From a candidate division WOR-1 bacterium RIFOXYB2_FULL_48_7 (GTDB lineage Bacteria; Margulisbacteria; WOR-1; O2-12-FULL-45-9; XYB2-FULL-48-7): a stretch of DNA of 11,209 nucleotides. A model generated the notes under the pieces. It had not been told where the DNA came from, did not search any database, and saw only the letters and a list, made by a program, of their open reading frames with translations. The stretch's first letter is position 1. Each line of letters starts with the position of its first letter. This document shows positions 1 to 7,660 of this stretch, in pieces. The stretch lies in NCBI GenBank assembly GCA_001771615.1, contig MEUF01000029.1:11612-22820 (forward strand). The letters run 5' to 3'. A program made the position numbers and the translations under genes.

Positions 1-602
1 GTAACGAAATGGCCGACCTGGAAGAGCTGGGTTTTATTATTCAACCCCACACTTCTGCCGGCCGGATACCAACTGACCTTGGCTATCGTTTTTATGTTGA
101 TCACTTGATGAAGAGCCGACAACTGACTATCAAAGAAGAGGAAGTGGTCCGTGAGGGGCTCTCGACAGTAAAAATCGATATCGAAGAAGCCATGCATCAG
201 ACGCTCAAGGTCCTCTCCCATCTGGTTGAATATGCTTCTTTGGTAGCCACGATCGACAACAAGACCCGGGTTTATTCTTCCGGGTTTGCCAATATGCTTA
301 AACAACCGGAATTCTGCGACATCAATTATACTCGACAAGTGATGGAAACGCTGGAGAAAGAAGACCTAATGGCAGAAATGTTCAAGGAATATACCACCAC
401 CGGCGGCGTAACCATCCGCATCGGCAGTGAAAACAGTTTTAAAGAGGTTAAACATTGCAGCGTGGTTATGAGTTCCTACGAAGCCAAAAATGTCGCGGCG
501 GGCGGACTGGGCGTCATTGGACCGACCCGCATGGGCTACGCTAAAACCGCCGGCATCCTGGAATATCTTTCCCGTCGGCTGGAAAATCTCCTGGAGGGAT
601 AA
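1..602 (+). CDS. hrcA: Heat-inducible transcription repressor HrcA, 5'-partial, compact form
   Basis: HrcA represses class I heat-shock operons by binding CIRCE operators, and in the studied cases needs GroEL to fold. The gene runs in from the left edge; the first whole codon is at position 3 (reading N-E-M-A-D-L-E-E-L-G), so the ATG at 9 is internal and the upstream part of the winged helix is outside the window. Visible HrcA signatures are the wing (QPHTSAGRIPTDLGYRFYVD), then QPEF, then the C-terminal IRIGSEN, CSVVMSSY and GVIGPTRMGYAKT. From NEMADL to the stop there are only 199 residues, whereas a full-length family member (B. subtilis, about 343 residues) has about 300. The gap lies between LSHLVEYASLVAT and YSSGFANMLKQPEF, where the inserted dimerisation domain and part of the GAF-like domain normally sit. 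The reading frame is intact, so this is a shorter protein and not a pseudogene. The stop abuts grpE. Confidence 0.93.
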   Translation, partial: NEMADLEELGFIIQPHTSAGRIPTDLGYRFYVDHLMKSRQLTIKEEEVVREGLSTVKIDIEEAMHQTLKVLSHLVEYASLVATIDNKTRVYSSGFANMLKQPEFCDINYTRQVMETLEKEDLMAEMFKEYTTTGGVTIRIGSENSFKEVKHCSVVMSSYEAKNVAAGGLGVIGPTRMGYAKTAGILEYLSRRLENLLEG

Positions 603-1094
603 ATGAGCGAAGAACTAGAAACAATTCAACCAGAATTGCCACCGGAAAAAAGCGAACTCGAGCTGTTGGCAGAAGAGCTGGAAGCCACCAAACAAAAATA
701 TCTGCGGGCTTTGGCAGACTTTGATAATTATAAAAAACGGAGCAACCTGGAGCGCGACCAGTTTGTGCAATTTGCCAATGAAAATCTGATCAAGGAATTG
801 CTGCCCATTATGGACAATTTTGCCCGGGCTTTGCCAACAGTCAAAGATGAGGATGTCTTAAAAGGACTCTCACTGATCAGCAAGCAACTTGGTGATGCGC
901 TGGGTAAGTTCGGCCTCAGGGAAATCCCCGCCGTCAATCAGCCTTACGACCCAAATTTTCACGAAGCAATTTTGCAAAAGGAATCAGCAGGACCGGAAGG
1001 GATTAATTTGGAAGAGTTACAAAAGGGCTACAGCCTGCATAGCCGGGTGATCAGGCCCTCAATGGTTATCGTCAGTAAGAAAGGAGCAAAGTAA
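603..1094 (+). CDS. grpE: GrpE, nucleotide exchange factor of DnaK
   Basis: This cytoplasmic co-chaperone forms a dimer that opens the DnaK nucleotide-binding cleft, releasing ADP and substrate. The protein has 163 residues, slightly short for the family (usually 180-200), mainly because the acidic N-terminal tail is brief. A long charged helix, probably coiled coil (about residues 15-60), contains LADFDNYKKR at 37-46. The four-helix part has DNFARAL at 71-77, and the C-terminal beta domain has YDPNFHEAI at 115-123 and GYSLHSRVIRPSMVIVSK at 142-159. The ATG directly follows the hrcA stop (TAA-ATG). A good Shine-Dalgarno, GGAGG at 593-597, lies inside the last hrcA codons, so translation is probably coupled. 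Confidence 0.96.
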   Translation: MSEELETIQPELPPEKSELELLAEELEATKQKYLRALADFDNYKKRSNLERDQFVQFANENLIKELLPIMDNFARALPTVKDEDVLKGLSLISKQLGDALGKFGLREIPAVNQPYDPNFHEAILQKESAGPEGINLEELQKGYSLHSRVIRPSMVIVSKKGAK

Positions 1095-1096
1095 AC

Positions 1097-2977
1097 ATGG
1101 CACAAGAAAAAATCATCGGCATCGACTTGGGGACGACAAATAGCTGCGTAGCGGTAATGTCCGGAGGAGAACCAACTGTTATTGCCAGCGCTGAAGGGGG
1201 ACGGACCACCCCATCGGTTGTCTCATTTATGAAAGACGGGTCACGGGTTGTCGGACAGGTTGCCAAACGGCAGGCTATCACTAATCCGGAACATACGATT
1301 GCTTCAATCAAGCGTTTTATCGGCCGTCGACATGATGAAGTTGGCGAAGAGTTGAAATATGTCCCCTACCAAGTTGCCCGTGGCAGCAAGGGGGAAGCGA
1401 CCGTCAAGGTTGAAGGGAAAGAATTCAGCCCGCCGGAAATTTCGGCCATGATTTTACAAAAGATGAAACAATCAGCCGAAGATTTTTTAAGCGAACCGGT
1501 CAAAAAAGCGGTCATCACCGTCCCCGCCTATTTCAACGACAGCCAGCGTCAGGCCACCAAAGATGCCGGGACAATCGCCGGGCTAGAGGTTGTCCGTATC
1601 ATCAACGAACCGACAGCCGCCGCGCTGGCCTATGGTTTGGACAAAAAGAAAAACGAGAAAATTGCTGTCTATGATCTGGGTGGCGGCACATTCGATATCT
1701 CTATCCTGGAAATTGGCGAAGGAGTTTTTGAGGTCAAATCGACCAACGGCGATACCCACCTGGGGGGAGACGATTTTGACCAGCACATTATTAAATGGCT
1801 GCTGGATGAATTCAAGAAAGACCAAGGTATTGATCTGTCAAAAGATCGCATGGCCATGCAACGGCTGAAAGAAGCGGCCGAAAAAGCCAAATGTGAGCTC
1901 TCCACCACCGCGGAAACAGAAATCAACCTGCCGTTTATCACGGCCGACCAGAGCGGGCCGAAACATCTGGTCCTTAAATTGACCAGGGCCAAAATGGAAC
2001 AATTAGTCGCTGACTTGATTGAACGCAGCATTGAACCTTGCCGCAAAGCACTGGCCGATGCCGGTTTGACTGCTAAGGAAATTGATGAAGTCATTTTGGT
2101 TGGCGGCATGACCAGAATGCCCAAAGTCCAGGAGGCGGTTAAAAACTTTTTTGGCAAAGAGCCCCATCGCGGGGTCAACCCGGATGAAGTCGTGGCTATC
2201 GGCGCGGCAATCCAAGGCGGCGTACTGGCCGGTGAAGTCAAAGAGCTTGTATTACTTGATGTTACTCCGCTGACTTTGGGGATCGAGACACTCGGGGGAG
2301 TAATGACACCATTGATCGAGCGTAACACCACCATCCCGACCTCAAAAAGCCAGGTTTTCTCCACCGCCGCTGACGGGCAGACCTCGGTAGAAATCCATAT
2401 CCTACAAGGGGAACGAGCCATGTCGACAGATAACCGGACGCTGGGTCGTTTCCATCTTGATGGCATCCCTCCAGCGCCTCGCGGTATTCCGCAGGTTGAA
2501 GTCACCTTTGACATCGATGCCAACGGCATCCTCAACGTCAAAGCCAAAGATAAGGGGACCAACCGGGAACAGAAAATAACCATTACCGCTTCATCCGGGC
2601 TCTCTAAAGATGAAATCGACAAGATGAAAAAAGAAGCCGAATCCCATGAGACTGACGACAAAAAGAAGCGGGAAGAGGCCGACCTCAAGAACCAGGCTGA
2701 TGCCATGTGTTATTCGGCGGAAAAAACCATCAAGGATGCCGGAGACAAGATCGATGCCGGCTTAAAGGAAAAAGTCGAAAAATCAATTGCTGAAACCCGC
2801 CAAGCACTAGAAGAAAAAGATCCGGCAAAAATTAAAACCGCTTTTGAGCTTTTACAAAAAGATTTATACGAAATGTCGGCCAAGCTTTATGAGGCCAACA
2901 AGGAGCAACAACCCCCGACTTCGGGCGACAGCGAGAAGACAGTGGAAACCGATGGAGAGATTAAAGAAGAAAAATAA
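1097..2977 (+). CDS. dnaK: Molecular chaperone DnaK (Hsp70)
   Basis: This is the ATP-dependent Hsp70 that binds exposed hydrophobic peptide segments together with DnaJ and GrpE. Its 626 residues match the usual 600-640. In the nucleotide-binding domain I see IGIDLGTTNSCVAV from residue 7, VPAYFNDSQRQAT at 142-154, IINEPTAAALAYG at 168-180, DLGGGTFD at 193-200 (T198 matches the E. coli T199 autophosphorylation site) and ILVGGMTRMP at 333-342. The interdomain linker VKELVLLDVTPL is at 381-392, followed by the beta-sandwich substrate domain and a helical lid. The disordered tail is acidic and ends EIKEEK. The start is 2 bases after grpE, with AAGGAG at 1081-1086. A 345-codon open frame on the opposite strand is a codon-bias shadow. 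Confidence 0.98.
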   Translation: MAQEKIIGIDLGTTNSCVAVMSGGEPTVIASAEGGRTTPSVVSFMKDGSRVVGQVAKRQAITNPEHTIASIKRFIGRRHDEVGEELKYVPYQVARGSKGEATVKVEGKEFSPPEISAMILQKMKQSAEDFLSEPVKKAVITVPAYFNDSQRQATKDAGTIAGLEVVRIINEPTAAALAYGLDKKKNEKIAVYDLGGGTFDISILEIGEGVFEVKSTNGDTHLGGDDFDQHIIKWLLDEFKKDQGIDLSKDRMAMQRLKEAAEKAKCELSTTAETEINLPFITADQSGPKHLVLKLTRAKMEQLVADLIERSIEPCRKALADAGLTAKEIDEVILVGGMTRMPKVQEAVKNFFGKEPHRGVNPDEVVAIGAAIQGGVLAGEVKELVLLDVTPLTLGIETLGGVMTPLIERNTTIPTSKSQVFSTAADGQTSVEIHILQGERAMSTDNRTLGRFHLDGIPPAPRGIPQVEVTFDIDANGILNVKAKDKGTNREQKITITASSGLSKDEIDKMKKEAESHETDDKKKREEADLKNQADAMCYSAEKTIKDAGDKIDAGLKEKVEKSIAETRQALEEKDPAKIKTAFELLQKDLYEMSAKLYEANKEQQPPTSGDSEKTVETDGEIKEEK

Positions 2978-4054
2978 ATGAAGAGGGATTATTATGAAAC
3001 CCTCGGTGTAGCCAAGGGGGCCTCACAAGACGAGATCAAAAAAGCTTATCGTAATCTTGCCCGCAAGTACCATCCGGATGTCAATAAAGAACACGGCGCA
3101 GCTGACAAGTTTAAAGAAATCAACGAAGCTTATCAGATCCTGTCCGATCCCAATAAGCGTTCCCAATACGATTATTACGGCCAAGCCGGCCAGACAGGCG
3201 GCGGGTTTGGCGGTTTTGATTATAGCGGCACCCAGGGGGGCTTTGAGAGCTTCGGAGATTTTGGCGACCTGTTTGACATGTTCTTTGGCGGCCAGCAACG
3301 TGGGGCAGCCAGGCGGGGTGGACCAGAGAGAGGCGAAGACCTGCGAATGCAGATCAACCTGAACCTTCATGATGTGCTGCATGGGCTGGAAAAAGAGTTA
3401 GAAGTCCCGCACCTGGTGGCTTGCACAATATGTAAAGGTTCCGGGGCCAAACCAGGCACCACCCCAATCAAATGTTCCACCTGCCAGGGCTCTGGCCAGG
3501 TCAAGCGGACCCAACGAACTATGCTGGGCGCTTTTACCCAGGTTACCCCCTGCCCAACCTGTCATGGCAGCGGGGAGATGGTCAAAACACCCTGCAGTAA
3601 TTGCAGCGGCAGCGGCCGGGAAAAGAAGAAACATGTTATTAAAGTCAAAGTTCCGGCAGGCATTGAGTCGGGCCATTCACTGCGGGTCAGTGGGGCTGGC
3701 AATGCCGGGCTCAAAGGTGGCCCGGCCGGAGATTTATACGTCCTGGTCAATGTCGAACCGCACCCGCATTTTAACCGTGACGGCAACAACCTCTATTACC
3801 GCACGCAGATATCTTTTCTCCAGGCGATTCTGGGAGATGAAATCAAGATACCTACGCTCGAAGGTGACAGCATTTTGAAAATTCCGTCCGGCACCCAACC
3901 AAATACAAATTTTAAAATTAAGGAACGAGGGCTACCCCAGCTTAACCATCGAGAAAAGGGTTCGCTTTATGTCCTGGTAGAAGTCCAGATCCCGACCAAG
4001 CTTACCCGGGAACAGGAAAAACTCTTGAGGAATTATCGCGATGTCACTGCCTAG
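2978..4054 (+). CDS. dnaJ: Chaperone protein DnaJ (Hsp40, type I)
   Basis: DnaJ stimulates the ATPase of DnaK and delivers substrates to it. The 358-residue protein shows the complete type I architecture. The J domain (1-67) carries the HPD motif at 32-34. A Gly/Phe-rich linker spans roughly 70-118. The zinc-binding domain has four CxxCxGxG motifs starting at C149, C166, C192 and C206, all cysteines intact. The C-terminal substrate-binding beta domains include VPAGIESG and the late FKIKERGLP. The ATG directly abuts the dnaK TAA. Only a weak purine-rich stretch precedes it, so expression probably depends on coupling from dnaK. The 3' end overlaps the next gene by 14 bases. Confidence 0.98.
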   Translation: MKRDYYETLGVAKGASQDEIKKAYRNLARKYHPDVNKEHGAADKFKEINEAYQILSDPNKRSQYDYYGQAGQTGGGFGGFDYSGTQGGFESFGDFGDLFDMFFGGQQRGAARRGGPERGEDLRMQINLNLHDVLHGLEKELEVPHLVACTICKGSGAKPGTTPIKCSTCQGSGQVKRTQRTMLGAFTQVTPCPTCHGSGEMVKTPCSNCSGSGREKKKHVIKVKVPAGIESGHSLRVSGAGNAGLKGGPAGDLYVLVNVEPHPHFNRDGNNLYYRTQISFLQAILGDEIKIPTLEGDSILKIPSGTQPNTNFKIKERGLPQLNHREKGSLYVLVEVQIPTKLTREQEKLLRNYRDVTA

Positions 4055-4760
4055 ATTATTTGTCCCAGCCACCCAGCTTCCCCGGATCATTGGTGACGAT
4101 GTCCATTACCTCAAGGCTGTGATGCGGCTTAAACCGGGCGATGAATTAGAAATATTTGACGGGACAGGTAAAATCCATCTGGCAAAAATTGAATCGTTTG
4201 AAGCTGACGAAATACTTTGTCGCCTGCTCTCTTGGCGCCTGGCAGATAGCGAACTCCCCTGCCAAATTACCCTGGCCCAGGCGCTCCCCAAGGGACAAAA
4301 GATGGACTTTATTATTGAAAAGGGCACCGAGCTGGGGGTCCACCAGATTATTCCGCTCCTGACAGAAAGGACCATTGCCCAAAAGGCTAAACCTGGCCGC
4401 TGGCAAAAACTGGCCAAAGAGGCCGCCGAGCAATCGGGCCGGGCAATTGTCCCAACCATAAAAGAAACATTGGAATTTGCAGGATTGTTACGACAAGCTA
4501 ACAGCTACCAATTAGCGATCATCCCCTGGGAACTGGAAAGAAAGACCACTTTAAGGGATATCCTAACCACCAAACCACCCAAAAATATCTTGATTGTAAT
4601 TGGTCCTGAGGGAGGATTTTCACAAGCAGAAATTTCCGCCGCCCTGGCAGCCGGGATCATCCCTGTCAGCCTGGGAAAAAGGATACTACGCACAGAAACT
4701 GCTGCCCTAGCTACTCTAGCCGTACTGGCTGACTATTGGAGCGGCACAACAAAAAAATAG
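4041..4760 (+). CDS. rsmE: 16S rRNA (uracil-1498-N3)-methyltransferase RsmE
   Basis: RsmE is a SPOUT-fold, SAM-dependent enzyme that methylates N3 of U1498 of 16S rRNA in the 30S subunit. The protein has 239 residues, typical for the family. An N-terminal PUA-like domain (LFVPATQLPR, then the HYLKAVMRLKPGDELEIFDG region) precedes the SPOUT domain. The latter carries KGQKMDFIIEKGTELG at 84-99, EQSGR at 130-134, and the trefoil-knot SAM-binding segments IGPEGGFSQAE (187-197) and LGKRILRTETAALA (211-224). The ATG at 4041 overlaps the last 14 bases of dnaJ in another frame and is preceded by TTGAGG at 4025-4030, which indicates translational coupling. A close rsmE-dnaJ association is familiar from Firmicutes, where prmA often sits between them; prmA is absent here. 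The last codons coincide with the opposing terminator. Confidence 0.96.
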   Translation: MSLPRLFVPATQLPRIIGDDVHYLKAVMRLKPGDELEIFDGTGKIHLAKIESFEADEILCRLLSWRLADSELPCQITLAQALPKGQKMDFIIEKGTELGVHQIIPLLTERTIAQKAKPGRWQKLAKEAAEQSGRAIVPTIKETLEFAGLLRQANSYQLAIIPWELERKTTLRDILTTKPPKNILIVIGPEGGFSQAEISAALAAGIIPVSLGKRILRTETAALATLAVLADYWSGTTKK

Positions 4761-4777
4761 GGGAGCCCTACTCCCCT
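4751..4777 (-). terminator. Rho-independent terminator of the polyproline-protein gene
   Basis: Read on the minus strand: a 7-bp perfect stem (AGGGGAG at 4777-4771 with CTCCCCT at 4765-4759), a 5-base loop TAGGG, then A and seven T residues (4757-4751). It lies 48 bases past the stop of the minus-strand gene ending at 4825 and overlaps the last codons of the convergent rsmE. On the plus strand no T-run follows the stem, so it should act mainly on minus-strand transcripts. Confidence 0.8.
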
Positions 4778-4817
4778 CTAAAGTATCCAAGTTGCCTTTA
4801 AAGGTTTTTGGGCTCCC
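4761..4817. repeat. Inverted repeat in the convergent intergenic gap
   Basis: GGGAGCCC at 4761-4768 is the exact reverse complement of GGGCTCCC at 4810-4817, with 41 bases between them. The palindrome CCTTTAAAGG (4795-4804) sits inside, followed on the plus strand by TTTTT. The arm at 4761-4768 also forms part of the 3' arm of the terminator at 4751-4777, so the two structures exclude each other. On the plus strand the long hairpin is not followed by a T-run, and no convincing separate terminator for rsmE is visible. Confidence 0.55.
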
Positions 4818-4824
4818 GCTATTC

Positions 4825-5553
<729 letters not shown>

Positions 5554-5563
5554 AATAATTTTC

Positions 5564-5573
5564 ACCTCCTTTG
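5564..5573 (-). promoter_or_regulatory. Strong Shine-Dalgarno deciding the start at 5553
   Basis: The minus strand reads AAAGGAGGTG here, near-perfect complementarity to the 16S rRNA 3' end. The last three bases are the GTG that opens the same frame four codons early. A ribosome bound here would use the ATG at 5553, 10 bases further on. Confidence 0.8.
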
Positions 5574-5580
5574 TATTCGG

Positions 5581-5608
5581 ATTATAGCAACCGAGCTATT
5601 TTTGTCAA
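5581..5608 (-). promoter_or_regulatory. Consensus sigma-70-type promoter of the polyproline-protein gene
   Basis: On the minus strand, TTGACA (5608-5603) and TATAAT (5586-5581) both match consensus at 6 of 6 positions and are separated by 16 bases. The spacer ends in TTGC, giving an extended -10 (TGC-TATAAT). The predicted start is near 5574, leaving a leader of about 20 bases that holds just the Shine-Dalgarno sequence. No operator-like repeat is evident, which suggests strong constitutive expression. Confidence 0.88.
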
Positions 5609-5627
5609 TAGGGTTTCTATCCCAAAC

Positions 5628-6470
5628 TTAACCAAATGGCCGACGAAAACCAATCGTAATTATCGCGCCTTTTTGCGACGGGACAACTCCGCTGCGCAAA
5701 ATCGCATATCCCAGCTCTCCGAACAAAACCCCGTTAAATCCCTCCCCCTCGACCCCATAAAACACTTCACCGCCAACCGTCCCCGGCTTACTGCCGGTTG
5801 TTAGGGCAACGTAATTCAGGCCTGCTCCCAGGTAACTTGACGGCCCGGCCAGCCAGCCAGGCGGGAAATTCATAATTACATCAAAATTGACCGGCACATA
5901 ACGCCGGCCGCCGTCGCGGGGCTGGACCAGGCCAGTACTGAAACGCAAAGCAGTAGTGGCCGGCCCAAAAATAAAACTGGTTGGCACCCGTACTTCTCCC
6001 AGCACCCCGGCGCCGCCAGCCCAAAACCCGCCGCTCAAACCCAATTCATAGCGAAAAGCACCCCGCTGGCCGTCGCCTTGCTTATCGACAGCAACCTCTT
6101 CTGTATCCTCTTCAATTAAAGGAGCAGTGGTTATCTCTTCTGCAGTTGGAAACTGTGTCACCACAACCTTGACTGACTTAATTACACCAAGTTTCTTTTT
6201 AAGGTCACGGCTGCGCTGTTCAAGAATGGCCAGCCGCTTGGCCAAAGCCTGCCGAGTTTTTTTATTGCGGCTTTTTTTAAGCTGCTGTTTGACCTTGGCG
6301 ATATCCTTATTGGTTTTAGCCAGTTTTTGCCGGGGATTCAGCGCCGGGGATTTTGTTTTGACCTTGACAACTTTTTTGGATGTCTTGACCCGCGATTTTT
6401 TGGTTATTTTAGCCAGCCCGGCAGAGGCAACAAGTAGAGCAATTAGAAGGAAAATCAGTAGCTTTTTCAT
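5628..6470 (-). CDS. Secreted lysine-rich coiled-coil protein with C-terminal beta domain, paralogue of its neighbour
   Basis: No named family is recognised. The 280-residue product has a signal peptide (1-20, ending SAGLA) and a very basic Lys/Val/Thr segment (21-44). A charged helical stretch rich in Lys, Arg, Gln and Leu (about 46-97) is probably coiled coil. An acidic Thr/Glu linker (about 105-135) then leads to a Gly/aromatic-rich beta-type domain (138-280). That domain aligns with the downstream polyproline protein through PVxxD (193-197), WL (206-207), Y213, NYV (219-221) and GYAIxR (254-259), without gaps from PV to NYV. So the two genes look like a tandem duplication whose spacers diverged. 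A short basic region plus spacer plus beta domain would suit an outer-membrane protein reaching the cell wall, but this is inference. The Shine-Dalgarno is weak (GGAA only). No clear terminator follows before the next promoter. Confidence 0.83.
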   Translation of the reverse strand: MKKLLIFLLIALLVASAGLAKITKKSRVKTSKKVVKVKTKSPALNPRQKLAKTNKDIAKVKQQLKKSRNKKTRQALAKRLAILEQRSRDLKKKLGVIKSVKVVVTQFPTAEEITTAPLIEEDTEEVAVDKQGDGQRGAFRYELGLSGGFWAGGAGVLGEVRVPTSFIFGPATTALRFSTGLVQPRDGGRRYVPVNFDVIMNFPPGWLAGPSSYLGAGLNYVALTTGSKPGTVGGEVFYGVEGEGFNGVLFGELGYAILRSGVVPSQKGAIITIGFRRPFG

Positions 6471-6479
6471 GCCATTCCA

Positions 6480-6508
6480 AGGTTAGCAAAATAATAGGAT
6501 AAGTCAAG
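6480..6508 (-). promoter_or_regulatory. Possible promoter for the coiled-coil paralogue
   Basis: The minus strand has TTGACT (6508-6503, 5 of 6 to consensus), a 16-base spacer ending TTGC, and TAACCT (6485-6480, only 3 of 6 but keeping the first T, the A and the last T). Spacer length and TGC extension are the same as in the two better promoters of this window. If used, transcription would start about 2-5 bases before the ATG at 6470, giving a nearly leaderless mRNA. Confidence 0.35.
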
Positions 6509-6519
6509 GCGGCCTCGAC
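6503..6519 (-). terminator. Hairpin directly after rmuC, possible weak terminator
   Basis: Immediately after the rmuC TGA the minus strand reads GTCGAGG-CCG-CCTTGAC, a 7-bp stem with one G-U pair and a 3-base loop. It is followed by TTATCCTATTATTTTG, T-rich but interrupted. It may be a weak terminator or mRNA 3' stabiliser. Its 3' arm shares bases with the possible -35 of the next gene. Confidence 0.4.
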
Positions 6520-7641
6520 TCAATTTTTGGCGGTTTTTTCTATCATCAGCGGCTCAACATTGATGGCCACTGCCCCTTCGGTTATTTTCATGACATCCTT
6601 GTCAATTTTACCCAATTCCTTATACGCCTGATTATACTGGTTCACGGTAGTATCCAGGTTGGTCCCGACCTTCTGGAAAAAAGTTTCATAAGCCTGCAAA
6701 TGTCTCCCTAAATCCTCAACCCGTCCGATGATCAGCTTGATGTTTTCTTCCATTTTGACCGCTTTTAAGCCCAAGAGAACCGTTTCAAGATAAGCAAAGA
6801 ACGACGTTGGGGAGACGATAATGACATGCTTTTTATAGGCATATTCTATTAGGTCCTGCGAAGAAATATCAATCGCGCCAACTTTATAAACCAGCAGATC
6901 GTAATAAACCCCTTCTGCCGGGATAAACATAAAGGCGAATTCGGTCGTATCTTCTGCGGGACGAATATATTTTGAGGTCTCATCAATCCGATTTTTCAAA
7001 TCGATTTTAAATTCTTTCTCCAGCTGAATTTTTCTGCCCTGGTCCGTTTCTTCGACCAGGCGATTGTATTTTTCTAATGAAAATTTAGCATCGACCGGAA
7101 TAATACGATCGCGATAAAATATTACAAAATCGACCAGGTCCCCATTTTTAAATTTGTATTGGCTTTGGTATTGGTTTGGCTGCAAGACATTGCCAATAAG
7201 GTTTTCCAGGATTGTTTCCCCCAATATCCCGCGATGCTTGGGGTTTTTCAAGACGTTTTCCAGGCTTTGCATCTGCCTTGTAAAATCAAGCACCTGTTTG
7301 CTGGTCTCATCCAGCTTAACCATTTTTTCGGTAAAATCTTTGATGATGACCGAATTATTCTTGAATTGGGTTTGTAATACATTTGAGGTCTCGCTCATCC
7401 CCCTCATCAACTGTTCATTCATTTTTTGGAGGTTATCTTGTATTTCCTGGCGGTTTTTTGTGGAGCTGTCAGCCACCTCTTTGCGTAAACCATCAATAAT
7501 CTCCAAAATCAGTTTTTGAGAATTATCATCCTTGGGCGGCTGGTTGCGCTGTAAATAATTGAAGAGGTAAAAGGCAAAACCGAACAGGGCCAGCAAAAGC
7601 ACCAAAATTATCCCACCGATGATAAATAAAACGTTTGTCAT
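6520..7641 (-). CDS. rmuC: RmuC family protein (membrane-anchored, putative DNA recombination factor)
   Basis: RmuC proteins have a restriction-endonuclease-like core and in E. coli affect inversions at short inverted repeats; their biochemical activity is poorly defined. This 373-residue protein has an N-terminal membrane anchor (about 3-27, very hydrophobic), a long helical, probably coiled-coil stretch (about 40-130) and the RmuC domain. Domain signatures are RGILGETILE (137-146), GDLVDFVIFYRDRIIPVDAKF (167-187, with the D and K of the nuclease-like core), EFAFMFIPAEGVY (234-246) and SPTSFFAYLETV (277-288). The ATG at 7641 has AGAGGAG 6 bases upstream and starts 19 bases after the helicase stop, so the two genes are probably cotranscribed. 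The helicase-nuclease neighbour fits a DNA-processing role. Confidence 0.93.
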   Translation of the reverse strand: MTNVLFIIGGIILVLLLALFGFAFYLFNYLQRNQPPKDDNSQKLILEIIDGLRKEVADSSTKNRQEIQDNLQKMNEQLMRGMSETSNVLQTQFKNNSVIIKDFTEKMVKLDETSKQVLDFTRQMQSLENVLKNPKHRGILGETILENLIGNVLQPNQYQSQYKFKNGDLVDFVIFYRDRIIPVDAKFSLEKYNRLVEETDQGRKIQLEKEFKIDLKNRIDETSKYIRPAEDTTEFAFMFIPAEGVYYDLLVYKVGAIDISSQDLIEYAYKKHVIIVSPTSFFAYLETVLLGLKAVKMEENIKLIIGRVEDLGRHLQAYETFFQKVGTNLDTTVNQYNQAYKELGKIDKDVMKITEGAVAINVEPLMIEKTAKN

Positions 7642-7660
7642 GGCATTCTCCTCTGGCCCA

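Noticed and set aside
1..602. HrcA as a pseudogene because of its missing middle
   Set aside because: There is no frameshift or stop, both flanking conserved blocks are well preserved, and the stop is neatly joined to grpE.
1669..2706. 345-codon open frame on the minus strand inside dnaK
   Set aside because: It is fully antisense to a complete, highly conserved dnaK, has no ribosome site or recognisable motif, and is the usual mirror of a codon-biased gene.
4761..4824. CIRCE-type operator or small RNA in the convergent gap
   Set aside because: The inverted repeats do not match the CIRCE half-sites, and both flanking genes end here, so a terminator is the simpler reading.
5554..5565. GTG start four codons before the chosen ATG of the polyproline protein
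   Set aside because: The GTG is part of the AGGAGGTG Shine-Dalgarno itself, so ribosomes should start at the ATG at 5553.
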